Below are positions 24,703 through 32,486 of a DNA stretch of 64,000 nucleotides, piece after piece; the stretch's first letter is position 1; each line of letters begins with the position of its first letter. Below the pieces are notes generated by a model. It was given only the letters and a program-made list of their open reading frames with translations. It was not told the origin of the DNA and ran no database searches. Origin of the DNA: an uncultured Roseibium sp. GTDB lineage: Bacteria > Pseudomonadota > Alphaproteobacteria > Rhizobiales > Stappiaceae. The stretch is taken from assembly GCF_963669205.1 (NCBI RefSeq), contig NZ_OY769915.1:5846501-5910500 (forward strand), read 5' to 3'. The position numbers and the translations under genes are program-made.

Positions 24703-25164
24703 TCAACCCTCCATCTTGTCGGCTGCAAGGTGGATTGCCTTGCGGATACGGGCATAGGTGGCGCAGCGGCAGACATTGCCGTCCATGGCGGCATCGATGT
24801 CTTCGTCCGTCGGCTTGGGCGTTTCGCTCAGGAGCGCGGTCGCCGCCATGATCTGGCCCGACTGGCAATAGCCGCATTGCGGCACGTCGAGTTCGTTCCA
24901 GGCCGCCTGGATCGCTTCGGCGGCCTTTCCGTTGATGCCCTCGATGGTGGTGATCTCGGCACCGTCCATATCGCCGACAAAGGTCTGGCAGGACCGGATC
25001 GGGACACCGTCCCAATGCACGGTGCAGGCGCCGCACGATGCAATGCCGCAACCGAATTTCGTGCCGGTCATTCCCAGTTCGTCGCGCAGAGCCCACAGCA
25101 GCGGGCTTTCAGGGTCGGCATCGAGCGTGCGCGTTTCCCCGTTAATCTTGAGTGTTATAGACAT
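24703..25164 (-). CDS. 2Fe-2S subunit of the molybdenum hydroxylase (IorA-like)
   Basis: 153 residues with two 2Fe-2S clusters: plant-ferredoxin type CxxxxCxxC...C (GCGIASCGACTVHWDGVPIRSC, about residues 39-59) and the helical C-terminal pattern CGYCQSGQ plus CRCATY (about 97-140). This is the small electron-transfer subunit of the IorAB-type enzyme. There is no own signal peptide, so it likely travels with the Tat-targeted large subunit. The gene is first in the two-gene operon and is divergent from a TetR regulator gene across a region with two perfect palindromes, which suggests that regulator controls it. Length is typical. Confidence 0.92.
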   Translation of the reverse strand: MSITLKINGETRTLDADPESPLLWALRDELGMTGTKFGCGIASCGACTVHWDGVPIRSCQTFVGDMDGAEITTIEGINGKAAEAIQAAWNELDVPQCGYCQSGQIMAATALLSETPKPTDEDIDAAMDGNVCRCATYARIRKAIHLAADKMEG

Positions 25165-25209
25165 GAGGCGTCTCCCTTGGCTGGCCTTTTCTGGCTAAGG
25201 GGTGTAAAC

Positions 25210-25225
25210 TACACTGTGCAGTGTA
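25210..25225. promoter_or_regulatory. Operator-like palindrome 1 (TetR/hydroxylase divergent region)
   Basis: TACACTG-TG-CAGTGTA is a perfect 16-bp inverted repeat, 46 bases upstream of the 2Fe-2S gene. It is a likely binding site for the divergent TetR protein. Confidence 0.6.
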
Positions 25226-25242
25226 ATACCGACTTCCGCGTC

Positions 25243-25262
25243 TGTAAACGCCCTAGTTTACA
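25243..25262. promoter_or_regulatory. Operator-like palindrome 2 (TetR/hydroxylase divergent region)
   Basis: TGTAAAC-GCCCTA-GTTTACA is a perfect 20-bp inverted repeat, 78 bases before the TetR gene start. Together with the site at 25210 it suggests paired control of both divergent promoters. Confidence 0.6.
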
Positions 25263-25339
25263 TAGAGCGCATTTTTTGGGAAAAAAGAACGGGGCAAAGA
25301 AAACAAGAACAATGCAAACGGGGCTGAACTGAGCACGAC

Positions 25340-25957
25340 ATGTCCGTATCCGACCAGAAGAAAAAACAGATCGTGGAAGCTGCGATCGCGGAATTTCAGG
25401 AAAAGGGTTATGCCGGGGCGAGCATGGACCGCATCTCCGAACGCGCACAGGTTTCCAAGCGGACCGTCTATAATCATTTCGAGAGCAAGGACGTCCTGTT
25501 CCGGGCAATCAACCAGTGCCTGGCCGACCAGATCAACTCCGCGCTTGAGCTTCCCTATGATCCCGACCTTCCCATCCGCGATGCGCTTGTAAGGCTCGGC
25601 TGGGCCGAAGGCGAATTGATGATCAATCCGTGTTTCATGAGCCTTGCCCGCATGATCATGAGCGAAACCATTCGCGACCCAGAACTGGCCGCCGACATGA
25701 ACGCCCGCATGACCAAGCTGGTCGTGTTCGCGGAGTTTATCGAACGCGCGACGGAGGAAGGCAAGTTGAAGGCCAAGGATCCGGCCGTTGCCGCCGAACA
25801 GTTCCTCGGGCTCATCAAGTCTCGCGCCTTCTTCCCGAACATCTATGCCGCCCGCGTTCCGGGCCGCGAGGAAATCGGCAGGATCATCGAGGAAAGCGTC
25901 GATCTGTTCCTGGCAAAATACGGCGCTGCCTCGGCTACACGCGCAGCGGCCGAATAG
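25340..25957 (+). CDS. TetR/AcrR-family regulator of the adjacent hydroxylase operon
   Basis: 205 residues. Helix-turn-helix: IVEAAIAEFQEKGYAGASMDRISERAQVSKRTVYNHFESKDVLFRAI (about 13-59). The C-terminal domain has the AefR/TetR_C type pattern with FMSLARMIMSETIRDPELAADMNARM and an EQFLGLIKSRAFFPNIY stretch. It is divergent from the 2Fe-2S gene with two perfect palindromes between, the classical layout of a local repressor responding to the enzyme's substrate. The ATG at 25340 lies just after GAGCACGAC without a strong purine box. Ligand unknown. The gene abuts the tandem repeat block. Confidence 0.9.
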   Translation: MSVSDQKKKQIVEAAIAEFQEKGYAGASMDRISERAQVSKRTVYNHFESKDVLFRAINQCLADQINSALELPYDPDLPIRDALVRLGWAEGELMINPCFMSLARMIMSETIRDPELAADMNARMTKLVVFAEFIERATEEGKLKAKDPAVAAEQFLGLIKSRAFFPNIYAARVPGREEIGRIIEESVDLFLAKYGAASATRAAAE

Positions 25958-25967
25958 ACTCGCGAGG

Positions 25968-26372
25968 AACGGGGTTTTGGCCATTGCCGCCGTTTGCGTC
26001 GAGTGCCGCGCCTAGCAACCAAGGACAAGGTATCCCCCTTCTCGTCATCCCGGCCAAGCGACGCGCGAGCCGGGATCGGGGAGGCAAAGCGCAGCGTTTT
26101 TCCTGAGAGTTCTTACGAGACCGCAGCTCCCCGGCCCCGGGTCTCACGCTGTTCGCCCGGGGTGACGATGGAGAGACCTATGCGGTTCCGCTGCCATCCG
26201 GCACCTGTTCGGCAGTCCAGCAAATCCACCACCTCATCCTGTTCGTCATTCCGGACAGGTGAGGCAGAGCCGAACGCCGATCCGGAAACCGGATATCAGC
26301 GTGAGCGGAGCGAACCCGAAACAGAAACGGATCAAGAAACCGCGCCTTAAGCGCGGACCAGGTCTGGATTCC
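25968..26372. repeat. Tandem repeat, copy 1 (about 405 bp)
   Basis: This segment starts AACGGGGTTTTGG and ends GGTCTGGATTCC. It is repeated almost unchanged at 26410-26815; by eye there are about 15 differences and one single-base indel (TATCCCCC against TATTCCCCC). It includes the dispersed modules (CCCGGCCAAGCG, CGCCCGGGGTGACGATGGAG) found at 7.6 and 34.5 kb in the opposite orientation. No gene is supported within it. Confidence 0.9.
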
Positions 26373-26409
26373 CGATCGGCGCGCAACTGCCGCTGCGCTT
26401 GTCCGGAAT

Positions 26410-26815
26410 AACGGGGTTTTGGCCATTGCCGTCGTTTGCGTCGAGTGCCGCGCCTAGCAACCAAGGACAAGGTATTCCCCCTTCTCGTCATCCCGGCCAA
26501 GCGACGCGCGAGCCGGGATCGGGGAGGCAAAGCGCAGCGTTTTTCCTGAGAGTTCTTACGAGACCGCAGCTCCCCGGCCCCGGGTCTCACGCTGTTCGCC
26601 CGGGGTGACGATGGAGAGACCTATGCGGTTCCGCTGCCATCCGGCACCTGATCGGCAGTCCAGCAAATCCACCACCTCAGCCTGCTCGTCATTCCGGACA
26701 AGTGAGGCAGAGCCGAACGCCGATCCGGAAACCGGAAATCAGCGTGAGCGGAGCGAACCCGGAACAGAAACGGATCAAGAAGCCGCGCCTTCAGTGCGGA
26801 TCAGGTCCGGATTCC
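26410..26815. repeat. Tandem repeat, copy 2 (about 406 bp)
   Basis: Second copy of the 25968-26372 unit at an offset of 442-443 bases, with a 37-base spacer between copies. It ends about 120 bases before the argG start and may hold or displace the argG promoter. An open frame running from 26605 into argG is chance read-through and not part of the protein. Confidence 0.9.
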
Positions 26816-26934
26816 GGAGGCGACGATTTGGCCATCCGGAAGGGCTTGCGCCGCGCGGTGAAACGGATAAATTGCCGCAAATTTTCAACGGTGCGGTCAA
26901 TCCGCCCAAGACATCGAACTGGACTTTCCCAAAC

Positions 26935-28155
26935 ATGGCGCATGGAGACATCAAGAAAGTTGTTCTGGCCTATTCCGGCGGCCTCGACACGTCGATCATT
27001 CTGAAGTGGCTGCAGACCGAATTCGGCTGCGAAGTCGTCACCTTCACCGCCGATCTCGGTCAGGGTGAGGAACTGGAGCCCGCGCGCAAGAAGGCCGAGA
27101 TGCTCGGCATCAAGGAAATCTACATCGACGATCTTCGCGAGGAATTCATCCGTGATTTCGTTTTCCCGATGTTCCGTGCCAATGCCGTCTATGAAGGTGT
27201 CTACCTGCTCGGCACGTCGATTGCCCGTCCGCTGATCTCCAAGCGCCTGATCGAGATCGCCGAGGAAACCGGTGCCGACGCGGTCGCCCACGGCGCAACC
27301 GGCAAGGGCAACGACCAGGTCCGTTTCGAACTGTCCGCCTATGCGCTCAACCCGGATATCAAGGTAATCGCGCCCTGGCGTGATTGGTCGTTCAAGTCCC
27401 GCACGGATCTGCTCGATTTCGCTGAAAAGCATCAGATCCCGGTGCCCAAGGACAAGCGCGGCGAAGCGCCGTTCTCCGTCGATGCCAACATGCTGCACTC
27501 TTCGTCCGAGGGCAAGGTGCTCGAAGACCCGGCAGAGGAAGCCCCGAATTACGTTTTCCAGCGCACGGTTGATCCGACCGAGGCACCCGATGTCGTCACC
27601 GAGATCGAAATCGGCTTCGAAAAGGGAGATGCGGTTTCGCTCAACGGCGAAAAGATGTCCCCGGCAACGCTGTTTGCAAAGCTCAATGACTATGGCCGCG
27701 ACAATGGCATCGGCCGCCTCGACATGGTCGAAAACCGGTTTGTCGGCATGAAGAGCCGCGGCATCTACGAGACGCCGGGCGGCACGATCCTTTTGACCGC
27801 GCACCGGGCCATGGAATCGATCACGCTCGACCGCGGCGCCGCGCACCTGAAGGACGAGCTCATGCCGCGTTATTCCGAGCTGATCTATAACGGCTTCTGG
27901 TACTCGCCGGAACGCGAGATGCTGCAGGCCCTGATCGACAAGAGCCAGGAACACGTCACCGGCTCGGTCCGTCTGAAGCTCTACAAGGGCAATGTCATTC
28001 TGGTCGGCCGGTCGTCTCCCTACTCGCTCTATTCGGAAGAACTGGTGACGTTTGAAGACGACCAGGGCGCCTACGATCAGAAGGACGCCGCCGGCTTCAT
28101 CAAGCTGAATGCGCTGCGCCTGCGCACGCTCGCAAAGCGCGACCGGCTCGGCTGA
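26935..28155 (+). CDS. argG: Argininosuccinate synthase
   Basis: 406 residues. The enzyme joins citrulline and aspartate with ATP to give argininosuccinate, the penultimate step of arginine synthesis. The N-terminal PP-loop is VVLAYSGGLDTSIILKWL, followed by VVTFTADLGQGEE, YLLGTSIARPLISKRLIEIA, VAHGATGKGNDQVRFE and SFKSRTDLLDFAEKH. The start at 26935 (MAHGDIKKVV) gives the normal family length; the open frame extending 110 codons upstream runs through the repeat copy and has no family resemblance. A 4Fe-4S protein gene follows after eight bases. Nothing is missing from the catalytic core. Confidence 0.97.
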   Translation: MAHGDIKKVVLAYSGGLDTSIILKWLQTEFGCEVVTFTADLGQGEELEPARKKAEMLGIKEIYIDDLREEFIRDFVFPMFRANAVYEGVYLLGTSIARPLISKRLIEIAEETGADAVAHGATGKGNDQVRFELSAYALNPDIKVIAPWRDWSFKSRTDLLDFAEKHQIPVPKDKRGEAPFSVDANMLHSSSEGKVLEDPAEEAPNYVFQRTVDPTEAPDVVTEIEIGFEKGDAVSLNGEKMSPATLFAKLNDYGRDNGIGRLDMVENRFVGMKSRGIYETPGGTILLTAHRAMESITLDRGAAHLKDELMPRYSELIYNGFWYSPEREMLQALIDKSQEHVTGSVRLKLYKGNVILVGRSSPYSLYSEELVTFEDDQGAYDQKDAAGFIKLNALRLRTLAKRDRLG

Positions 28156-28163
28156 GGAAGGCC

Positions 28164-28847
28164 ATGTCGGACCCGGCGCTCGCGACCCTGAACGAAAATC
28201 TCGCGGCCGCCGGTTTTCTGTTGCTCGGCAGCTTTGAGCCTTCTGCGGGCGACGGCGTTCCGGGCATCTCCGATGGCAGACGCGCGCGTGCCCTCTTCCT
28301 GATCGGCAGCACCGGCCCGTCCCTGTGGGGGCCGCTCACATCAGCTCCGGAATACAGGGATGGCGCGCTGCATCCGATGGACCGCTACACGAAGCGGGAA
28401 CTCACCCGGCTGGCTGCCGCTCTCGGCCAGGACGTGCTGTTTCCCTTCGAGGGCCCGCCCTATTTCCCCTTCCAGCAATGGGCTCTGAAATGCGGCGGCT
28501 TTTCGCAAAGCCCCCTGGGTGTGCTTGCGCATGAGACGTACGGGCCCTGGACCGGGTTCCGCGCCGCCTTCCTGTCCGCCGAACGGGTCATCGACAAAGA
28601 GTCGTCCGGCGATACCGGACCCTGTGAAGCCTGCCGTGACAGGCCCTGTCTCACCGCATGTCCCGTGAACGCCATTTCCGTTGAAGCCGGATACGATGTG
28701 GCTGCCTGCAAGGATCATCTGCAAAAGGGCCACGAGATTGCCTGCTGGTCCGGCTGCCTGGCGCGGCACGCCTGTCCTTATGGCCAGGACCACAAACCGC
28801 ATCCTGAAAACGCGCGGTTCCACATGAAGAGCTTTACCGGCGCATGA
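28164..28847 (+). CDS. 4Fe-4S ferredoxin-like protein
   Basis: 227 residues. A C-terminal cluster motif is visible: CEACRDRPCLTACPVNAI (about residues 153-170), the CxxCxxxxCxxxCP of a 4Fe-4S site, with later cysteines in ACWSGCLARHACPYG that could hold a second cluster. The N-terminal 150 residues (GFLLLGSFEP, ALFLIGSTGPSLWGPL, HPMDRYTKREL) resemble the N-terminal half of epoxyqueuosine reductase QueG-like proteins but lack its corrinoid features as far as I can see. The family is found as a conserved alphaproteobacterial ferredoxin-like protein of unknown role. The gene is eight bases after argG with GAGGAAGG before its ATG, so it is cotranscribed with argG. Confidence 0.75.
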   Translation: MSDPALATLNENLAAAGFLLLGSFEPSAGDGVPGISDGRRARALFLIGSTGPSLWGPLTSAPEYRDGALHPMDRYTKRELTRLAAALGQDVLFPFEGPPYFPFQQWALKCGGFSQSPLGVLAHETYGPWTGFRAAFLSAERVIDKESSGDTGPCEACRDRPCLTACPVNAISVEAGYDVAACKDHLQKGHEIACWSGCLARHACPYGQDHKPHPENARFHMKSFTGA

Positions 28848-28857
28848 GCACCGTACC

Positions 28858-29129
28858 CTAGGGTCTGTTGAGGTTCAGGTTTCGGTCGTGGCGCGTGTCG
28901 GATTTCGGGGCCCGAAGAGGAGGAAAGTCTGCCGTGGTGTGGCCCACCACAAGGAGTTTCCGACGCTGTCGGGACCGAAATCCGCCGCGTCGCGACGCGA
29001 TTTGGCAAAAATAGCCCGTTTCGGCGTCGCAATTTCTTGAAAGGGCTTGCCCTTGCTGCGAACTCGCTCCTTGAACCAGGCTATTTTCATCCAAACCACG
29101 ACCAAATCCTGAACCTCAACAGACCCTAG
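28858..29129. mobile_element. MITE-like element A with long terminal inverted repeats
   Basis: The 272-bp segment is bounded by perfect 22-base inverted repeats beginning CTAGGGTCTGTT (28858-28879 and 29108-29129), and the similarity continues with few mismatches to about 34 bases. CTAG at both ends may be the target duplication. No transposase is encoded. Such CTAG/TA targets and GGGTC ends suggest a non-autonomous relative of an IS5/IS427-type element; that assignment is inference. The right end overlaps the folK stop codon. Confidence 0.8.
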
Positions 29130-29647
29130 TCCGCGTATTCCAGCTTGACCACACCGTCCTGGTCCGGACAGGTCGCGAGCGCATCCAGCGCCGTGCGGCC
29201 CTCGCCGAGTGGTGCGTCGGGCCAGATTTCTGCAAGCGGAATGAGAACGAACGCGCGGTCTCCCATTCTGGGATGCGGGACGTCGAGATTGTCTTCCTGC
29301 ACCTTCCGTATACCGTAGATCAGCACATCGACGTCGATGATCCGCGGCCCCCAGCGTACATCGCGGACACGGCCCAGTTCCTTTTCGACGCCAAGACAGC
29401 GCCGCAACAGCTCCTGCGGGCTCAGATAGGTATCCACCACGACGCAGATATTGACGTAATCGTCCTGCGGAACGGGTCCCCAGGGTGGCGTCCGGTAGTC
29501 CGACGACCGCGCGACCAGCGTGATGCCCGGTGTTTGCTCGATCAGCCTTACCGCCGCATCGAGATTGGCCCTGGGGTCTCCAAGGTTGGAACCAAGCCCG
29601 AGCGCGCAGCGTGTCGGGGCATCGGCGTGAGTATCGGAAAGTGTCAT
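29126..29647 (-). CDS. folK: 6-Hydroxymethyl-7,8-dihydropterin pyrophosphokinase
   Basis: 173 residues. HPPK transfers pyrophosphate from ATP to hydroxymethyl-dihydropterin in folate synthesis. Motifs: ALGLGSNLGDPRANL, DYRTPPWGPVPQDDYVN, ELGRVRDVRWGPRIIDVDVLIYG (with the Asp pair that binds Mg2+) and LDVPHPRMGDRAFVLIPLAEI. The ATG at 29647 is linked to the folP stop (TGA-A-ATG), indicating translational coupling. The TAG stop at 29126-29128 falls in the terminal CTAG of MITE-like element A, so the element inserted exactly at the end of the gene and the target duplication keeps the stop. Longer upstream readings overlap folP and are not used. Confidence 0.95.
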   Translation of the reverse strand: MTLSDTHADAPTRCALGLGSNLGDPRANLDAAVRLIEQTPGITLVARSSDYRTPPWGPVPQDDYVNICVVVDTYLSPQELLRRCLGVEKELGRVRDVRWGPRIIDVDVLIYGIRKVQEDNLDVPHPRMGDRAFVLIPLAEIWPDAPLGEGRTALDALATCPDQDGVVKLEYAD

Positions 29648-29648
29648 T

Positions 29649-30467
29649 TCAGGAAGGGGTCCGTTCAAGTCGCGTTGCTTCCAGCATACGCACGCAATCC
29701 GCATGTGGACCGACATCATGTGCACGCACGATCGCCGCCCCTTTCAAAAGGGCAGTCATGTGGACGGCCATCGATCCGTGAAGCCTGTCGTCGGTCTCCA
29801 CGTTCAAGACCGCGCCGATCATCCTTTTGCGCGAAGCGCCCGCCAGGATCGGCAGGCCGTGTTTCTTCAGATCTTCGAAGCGGTTGAGGATGAGAAAGTT
29901 CTGATCGATCGTCTTGCCGAAGCCGAAACCGGGATCGAGGATCTGCTTCTCTTGCGGAATGCCGGCGCTCTGTGCGAGCCGCAGCGACGTCTCGAAAAAC
30001 CGGTCGATATCGCTCATGATGTCGATGGTCCCGTCCGCCTTTTCCCTGTTGTGCATCATCACCACGTGCACCCCCGCCTCGGCAACCGTGTCGGCCATCA
30101 GCGGGTCCCGTTGAAGACCCCAGACATCGTTGACGATCACGGCACCGGCGGCACAGGCGCGCCGGGCGATTTCAGCCTTGTAGGTGTCGATGGAAACCGC
30201 AATGCCGAGATCGCAGACCGGTTCGAGCACCGGTGCAAGCCGTTTCCATTCGTCTTCCAGCACAACGGGCTCGGAGCCCGGCCGGGTGCTTTCCGCACCG
30301 ACATCAAGAATGTCGGCCCTGTCGGCGATCATCGCCCTGGCGTGCGCCAGCGCGGCCTGTTCTTCATTGTGCCTGCCGCCGTCGGAAAACGAGTCGGGCG
30401 TCACGTTCAGGATGCCCATCACGTGCGCGCGGTCTGTCGGCAGAACGTAAGTAGCGGCTTTCGCCAT
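29649..30467 (-). CDS. folP: Dihydropteroate synthase
   Basis: 272 residues. DHPS condenses hydroxymethyl-dihydropterin pyrophosphate with 4-aminobenzoate and is the sulfonamide target. Motifs in order: VMGILNVTPDSFSDGG, ILDVGAESTRPG, VSIDTYKAEIARRA, IVNDVWGLQRDP, VVMMHNRE, ILDPGFGFGKT, LAGASRKRMIG and VHMTALLKGAAIVRAHDV. The start at 30467 (MAKAATYVL) follows AAGGGA; a longer reading to 30524 has no such signal. It is first of the folP-folK pair, which overlap their stop and start. The MFS gene stop lies about 110 bases upstream, so folP probably has its own promoter in 30468-30575 or is read through. Confidence 0.96.
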   Translation of the reverse strand: MAKAATYVLPTDRAHVMGILNVTPDSFSDGGRHNEEQAALAHARAMIADRADILDVGAESTRPGSEPVVLEDEWKRLAPVLEPVCDLGIAVSIDTYKAEIARRACAAGAVIVNDVWGLQRDPLMADTVAEAGVHVVMMHNREKADGTIDIMSDIDRFFETSLRLAQSAGIPQEKQILDPGFGFGKTIDQNFLILNRFEDLKKHGLPILAGASRKRMIGAVLNVETDDRLHGSMAVHMTALLKGAAIVRAHDVGPHADCVRMLEATRLERTPS

Positions 30468-30575
30468 CGGGAAGTCCCTTTTCTGTCTCGATGGACAGAT
30501 GCCTTCTCCAGCGGACAGCGTCAAGCGCGCGGGACCGTGCCAGCAAAAAATACGCCTTCGTGCGGGTCAGGTCGG

Positions 30576-31766
30576 CTATTCGGCCGGTACAAAGCGCACC
30601 GCCCTGTTCCTGAAGTGAAGGTACAGCCCGATACCGACGATCGGCATGAGGGGCAGAACCGTCGCCAGCCCGACAAGCGGGTCACCGAGCGCTGCGACGA
30701 TCAGACCGGCAAGGATGCCGCCACCGAATTGCATGAACCCGGTCATGGCCGAGGCAGCCCCGGCGATGTTGGGGAACGGTGCCATTGAATCGGTAAAACT
30801 CGCAGGCAGGACGAACGCAAGCGCGAACACGAACAGGGCAACCGGCCCCATGACGGTCATGACGGTCGGCTCCATCGTCAGGCTCAGAACGCACATCAGC
30901 GTCGAGGAGACCACCCACAGCATCATGCCGACGGGAACAAGCCGGCGCGCCTCCACCACCTTGAGCAGCCTGCCCGTGACGATCGTACCGACAATGAAAG
31001 ACCCCGACTGGATGATCATGGCCATACCGAATTGCGACGGCGACAGACCGACATCGTTCATCAGGACGAAGGGCAGGACATTTGCGAGCGCATAAAGCCC
31101 GCCGAGACCGCATCCGATGAGAATGCTCGGCGCGAGAAAGCGGGGATCCTTCAGCAGGGTCAGGTAGTTCGTGACAAGCTGCCCGGGATTGAGATGATGC
31201 AGCCCGGGATTTGGATTTGTCTCCACCTGAAAGACGGCAACACAGACCATCAGGACAGCACCGTAGATCACCATGCACCAGAACACTTCCCGCCAGCTGA
31301 AAAGCTCCAGGACGAAACCGCCGATGGTCGGTGAAACGGCAGGTCCCAGGGCCAGCATCATCGCGATCGTGTTCATGATGCGCGCCGAAGCCTGCCCGGT
31401 AAACTGATCCCGGACGATCGCGCGCGAAACGGAAATGCCGACAGCCGCCCCTATGCCCTGCAACGTGCGCGCAACGAGCATGAACTCGACGGTCGGCGCA
31501 AAGGTCGCCAGGAAGCTGGAGGCAAGGTAGAGACTGAGGAAAGCCAGCGTCGCACGCTTGCGCCCAAAGGCGTCGGAAAGCGGGCCGCAAATCAGCTGCG
31601 CCGCCGCAAATCCGGCGAAATAGGCGATCAGCGTCAGCTTGATGGCCGCCTCATTGGTGCCGAACACGGCCACGAGCACAGGCATCGCTGGCGTGTAGAG
31701 CGCCATGGATACCGGCCCGATGGCGACCAGGGCTGCGCCGAGAAGCGACGTGCGCCGTGCACTCAT
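30576..31766 (-). CDS. Bcr/CflA-type MFS drug efflux transporter
   Basis: 396 residues with 12 hydrophobic segments. The family features are GPVSMALYTPAMPVL in the first segment, AAQLICGPLSDAFGRKRATL (motif A) after the second, ARTLQGIGAAVGISVSRAIVRD (motif C-like) and the PASFTDSMAPFPNIAGAASAMTGFMQFGGG stretch typical of Bcr/CflA. It exports drugs or metabolites by proton antiport. The gene starts 17 bases after the stop of a marR gene on the same strand, making a marR-pump operon under likely MarR control. The ATG at 31766 begins the first membrane segment at the usual distance; upstream codons belong to the marR region in another frame. Confidence 0.92.
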   Translation of the reverse strand: MSARRTSLLGAALVAIGPVSMALYTPAMPVLVAVFGTNEAAIKLTLIAYFAGFAAAQLICGPLSDAFGRKRATLAFLSLYLASSFLATFAPTVEFMLVARTLQGIGAAVGISVSRAIVRDQFTGQASARIMNTIAMMLALGPAVSPTIGGFVLELFSWREVFWCMVIYGAVLMVCVAVFQVETNPNPGLHHLNPGQLVTNYLTLLKDPRFLAPSILIGCGLGGLYALANVLPFVLMNDVGLSPSQFGMAMIIQSGSFIVGTIVTGRLLKVVEARRLVPVGMMLWVVSSTLMCVLSLTMEPTVMTVMGPVALFVFALAFVLPASFTDSMAPFPNIAGAASAMTGFMQFGGGILAGLIVAALGDPLVGLATVLPLMPIVGIGLYLHFRNRAVRFVPAE

Positions 31767-31783
31767 GATGGCTGTCTGGACGG

Positions 31784-32245
31784 TCACTTGCGGCGCCCCG
31801 GAAGTTCCTCGGCGATCAGGCTGTCCTTCATCACCTGAAGCAGCGATTCCAGGTGCTCCCTGTCCTTTTCTGCAATGTTCTCCAGCGCAGTCGCGCGCAC
31901 CGACTGCAAGGCTGCTCCGATCCGTTCCAGAAGGGGGTCGGCTTCTGCCGTCAACTCCACCAGTTTCGCGCGCTTGTCGCGCGGGTCCGGACAGCGCCGG
32001 ATCAGTCCGGCCCGTTCCAGCGAATCCAGGTAGCCGACCAGCGTCATCGGTTCGACAAACATGATGTCGGCAAGCGCCGCCTGCCGATGTCCAGGATTGC
32101 GCCACACGTAAAAAAGGGTTCGCGCCTCGCCGACGGTCAGGCCTGTCTCGACATCGGAGAGCGCGGCCTCGAAGCGCCGCCTGAGCATGCGCGCGAGATC
32201 GACGACCAGCATTGTGACGCTTACATTCGGGTAGGCGATCGTCAT
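31784..32245 (-). CDS. MarR-family regulator
   Basis: 153 residues with the winged helix: LTVGEARTLFYVWRNPGHRQAALADIMFVEPMTLVGYLDSLERAGLIRRCPDPRDKRAKLVELT (about 37-101), including the DxRxxR wing motif as DPRDKRAK. N- and C-terminal helices form the dimer domain. MarR proteins repress adjacent pump genes and release DNA on binding phenolic or other ligands, or on cysteine oxidation. Here the only cysteine in the wing area is in RRCPDPRD. The gene precedes a Bcr/CflA pump by 17 bases. A palindrome TAAGG-TTT-CCTTA lies 23 bases before its start, a candidate self-operator. Confidence 0.93.
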   Translation of the reverse strand: MTIAYPNVSVTMLVVDLARMLRRRFEAALSDVETGLTVGEARTLFYVWRNPGHRQAALADIMFVEPMTLVGYLDSLERAGLIRRCPDPRDKRAKLVELTAEADPLLERIGAALQSVRATALENIAEKDREHLESLLQVMKDSLIAEELPGRRK

Positions 32246-32267
32246 GGGGACCAGCAGCTTTTATTAA

Positions 32268-32280
32268 TAAGGTTTCCTTA
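32268..32280. promoter_or_regulatory. Palindrome before the marR-pump operon
   Basis: TAAGG-TTT-CCTTA is a perfect 13-bp inverted repeat next to an AT-rich stretch (TTTATTAATAA), just upstream of the marR start. It fits a MarR operator overlapping the promoter. Confidence 0.45.
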
Positions 32281-32486
32281 CGAATTAGAGCCTGACGGCG
32301 ATGCTGTCAATGGCGGGCGGCAAGACAGGCGGCACATGTGATCCGCCGCATTACTGCATTGCATTGCACAATTGCCGCTATCGACGTATAAAGGCGCCAA
32401 ATTCGGCGCATATGCCGATCCCAGTTTATATCGTCCAGACAGACTGCGGGTCCCAACCGGGCCCGCTCTGTCTTTTGGAGCCACAC

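Noticed and set aside
26605..26934. N-terminal extension of ArgG through repeat copy 2
   Set aside because: The added 110 residues are encoded by the duplicated repeat and have no family likeness; normal ArgG length is reached from 26935.
28875..29105. Open frames inside MITE-like element A as a small protein or transposase remnant
   Set aside because: No transposase motif (DDE or otherwise), no ribosome binding site; frames are too short.
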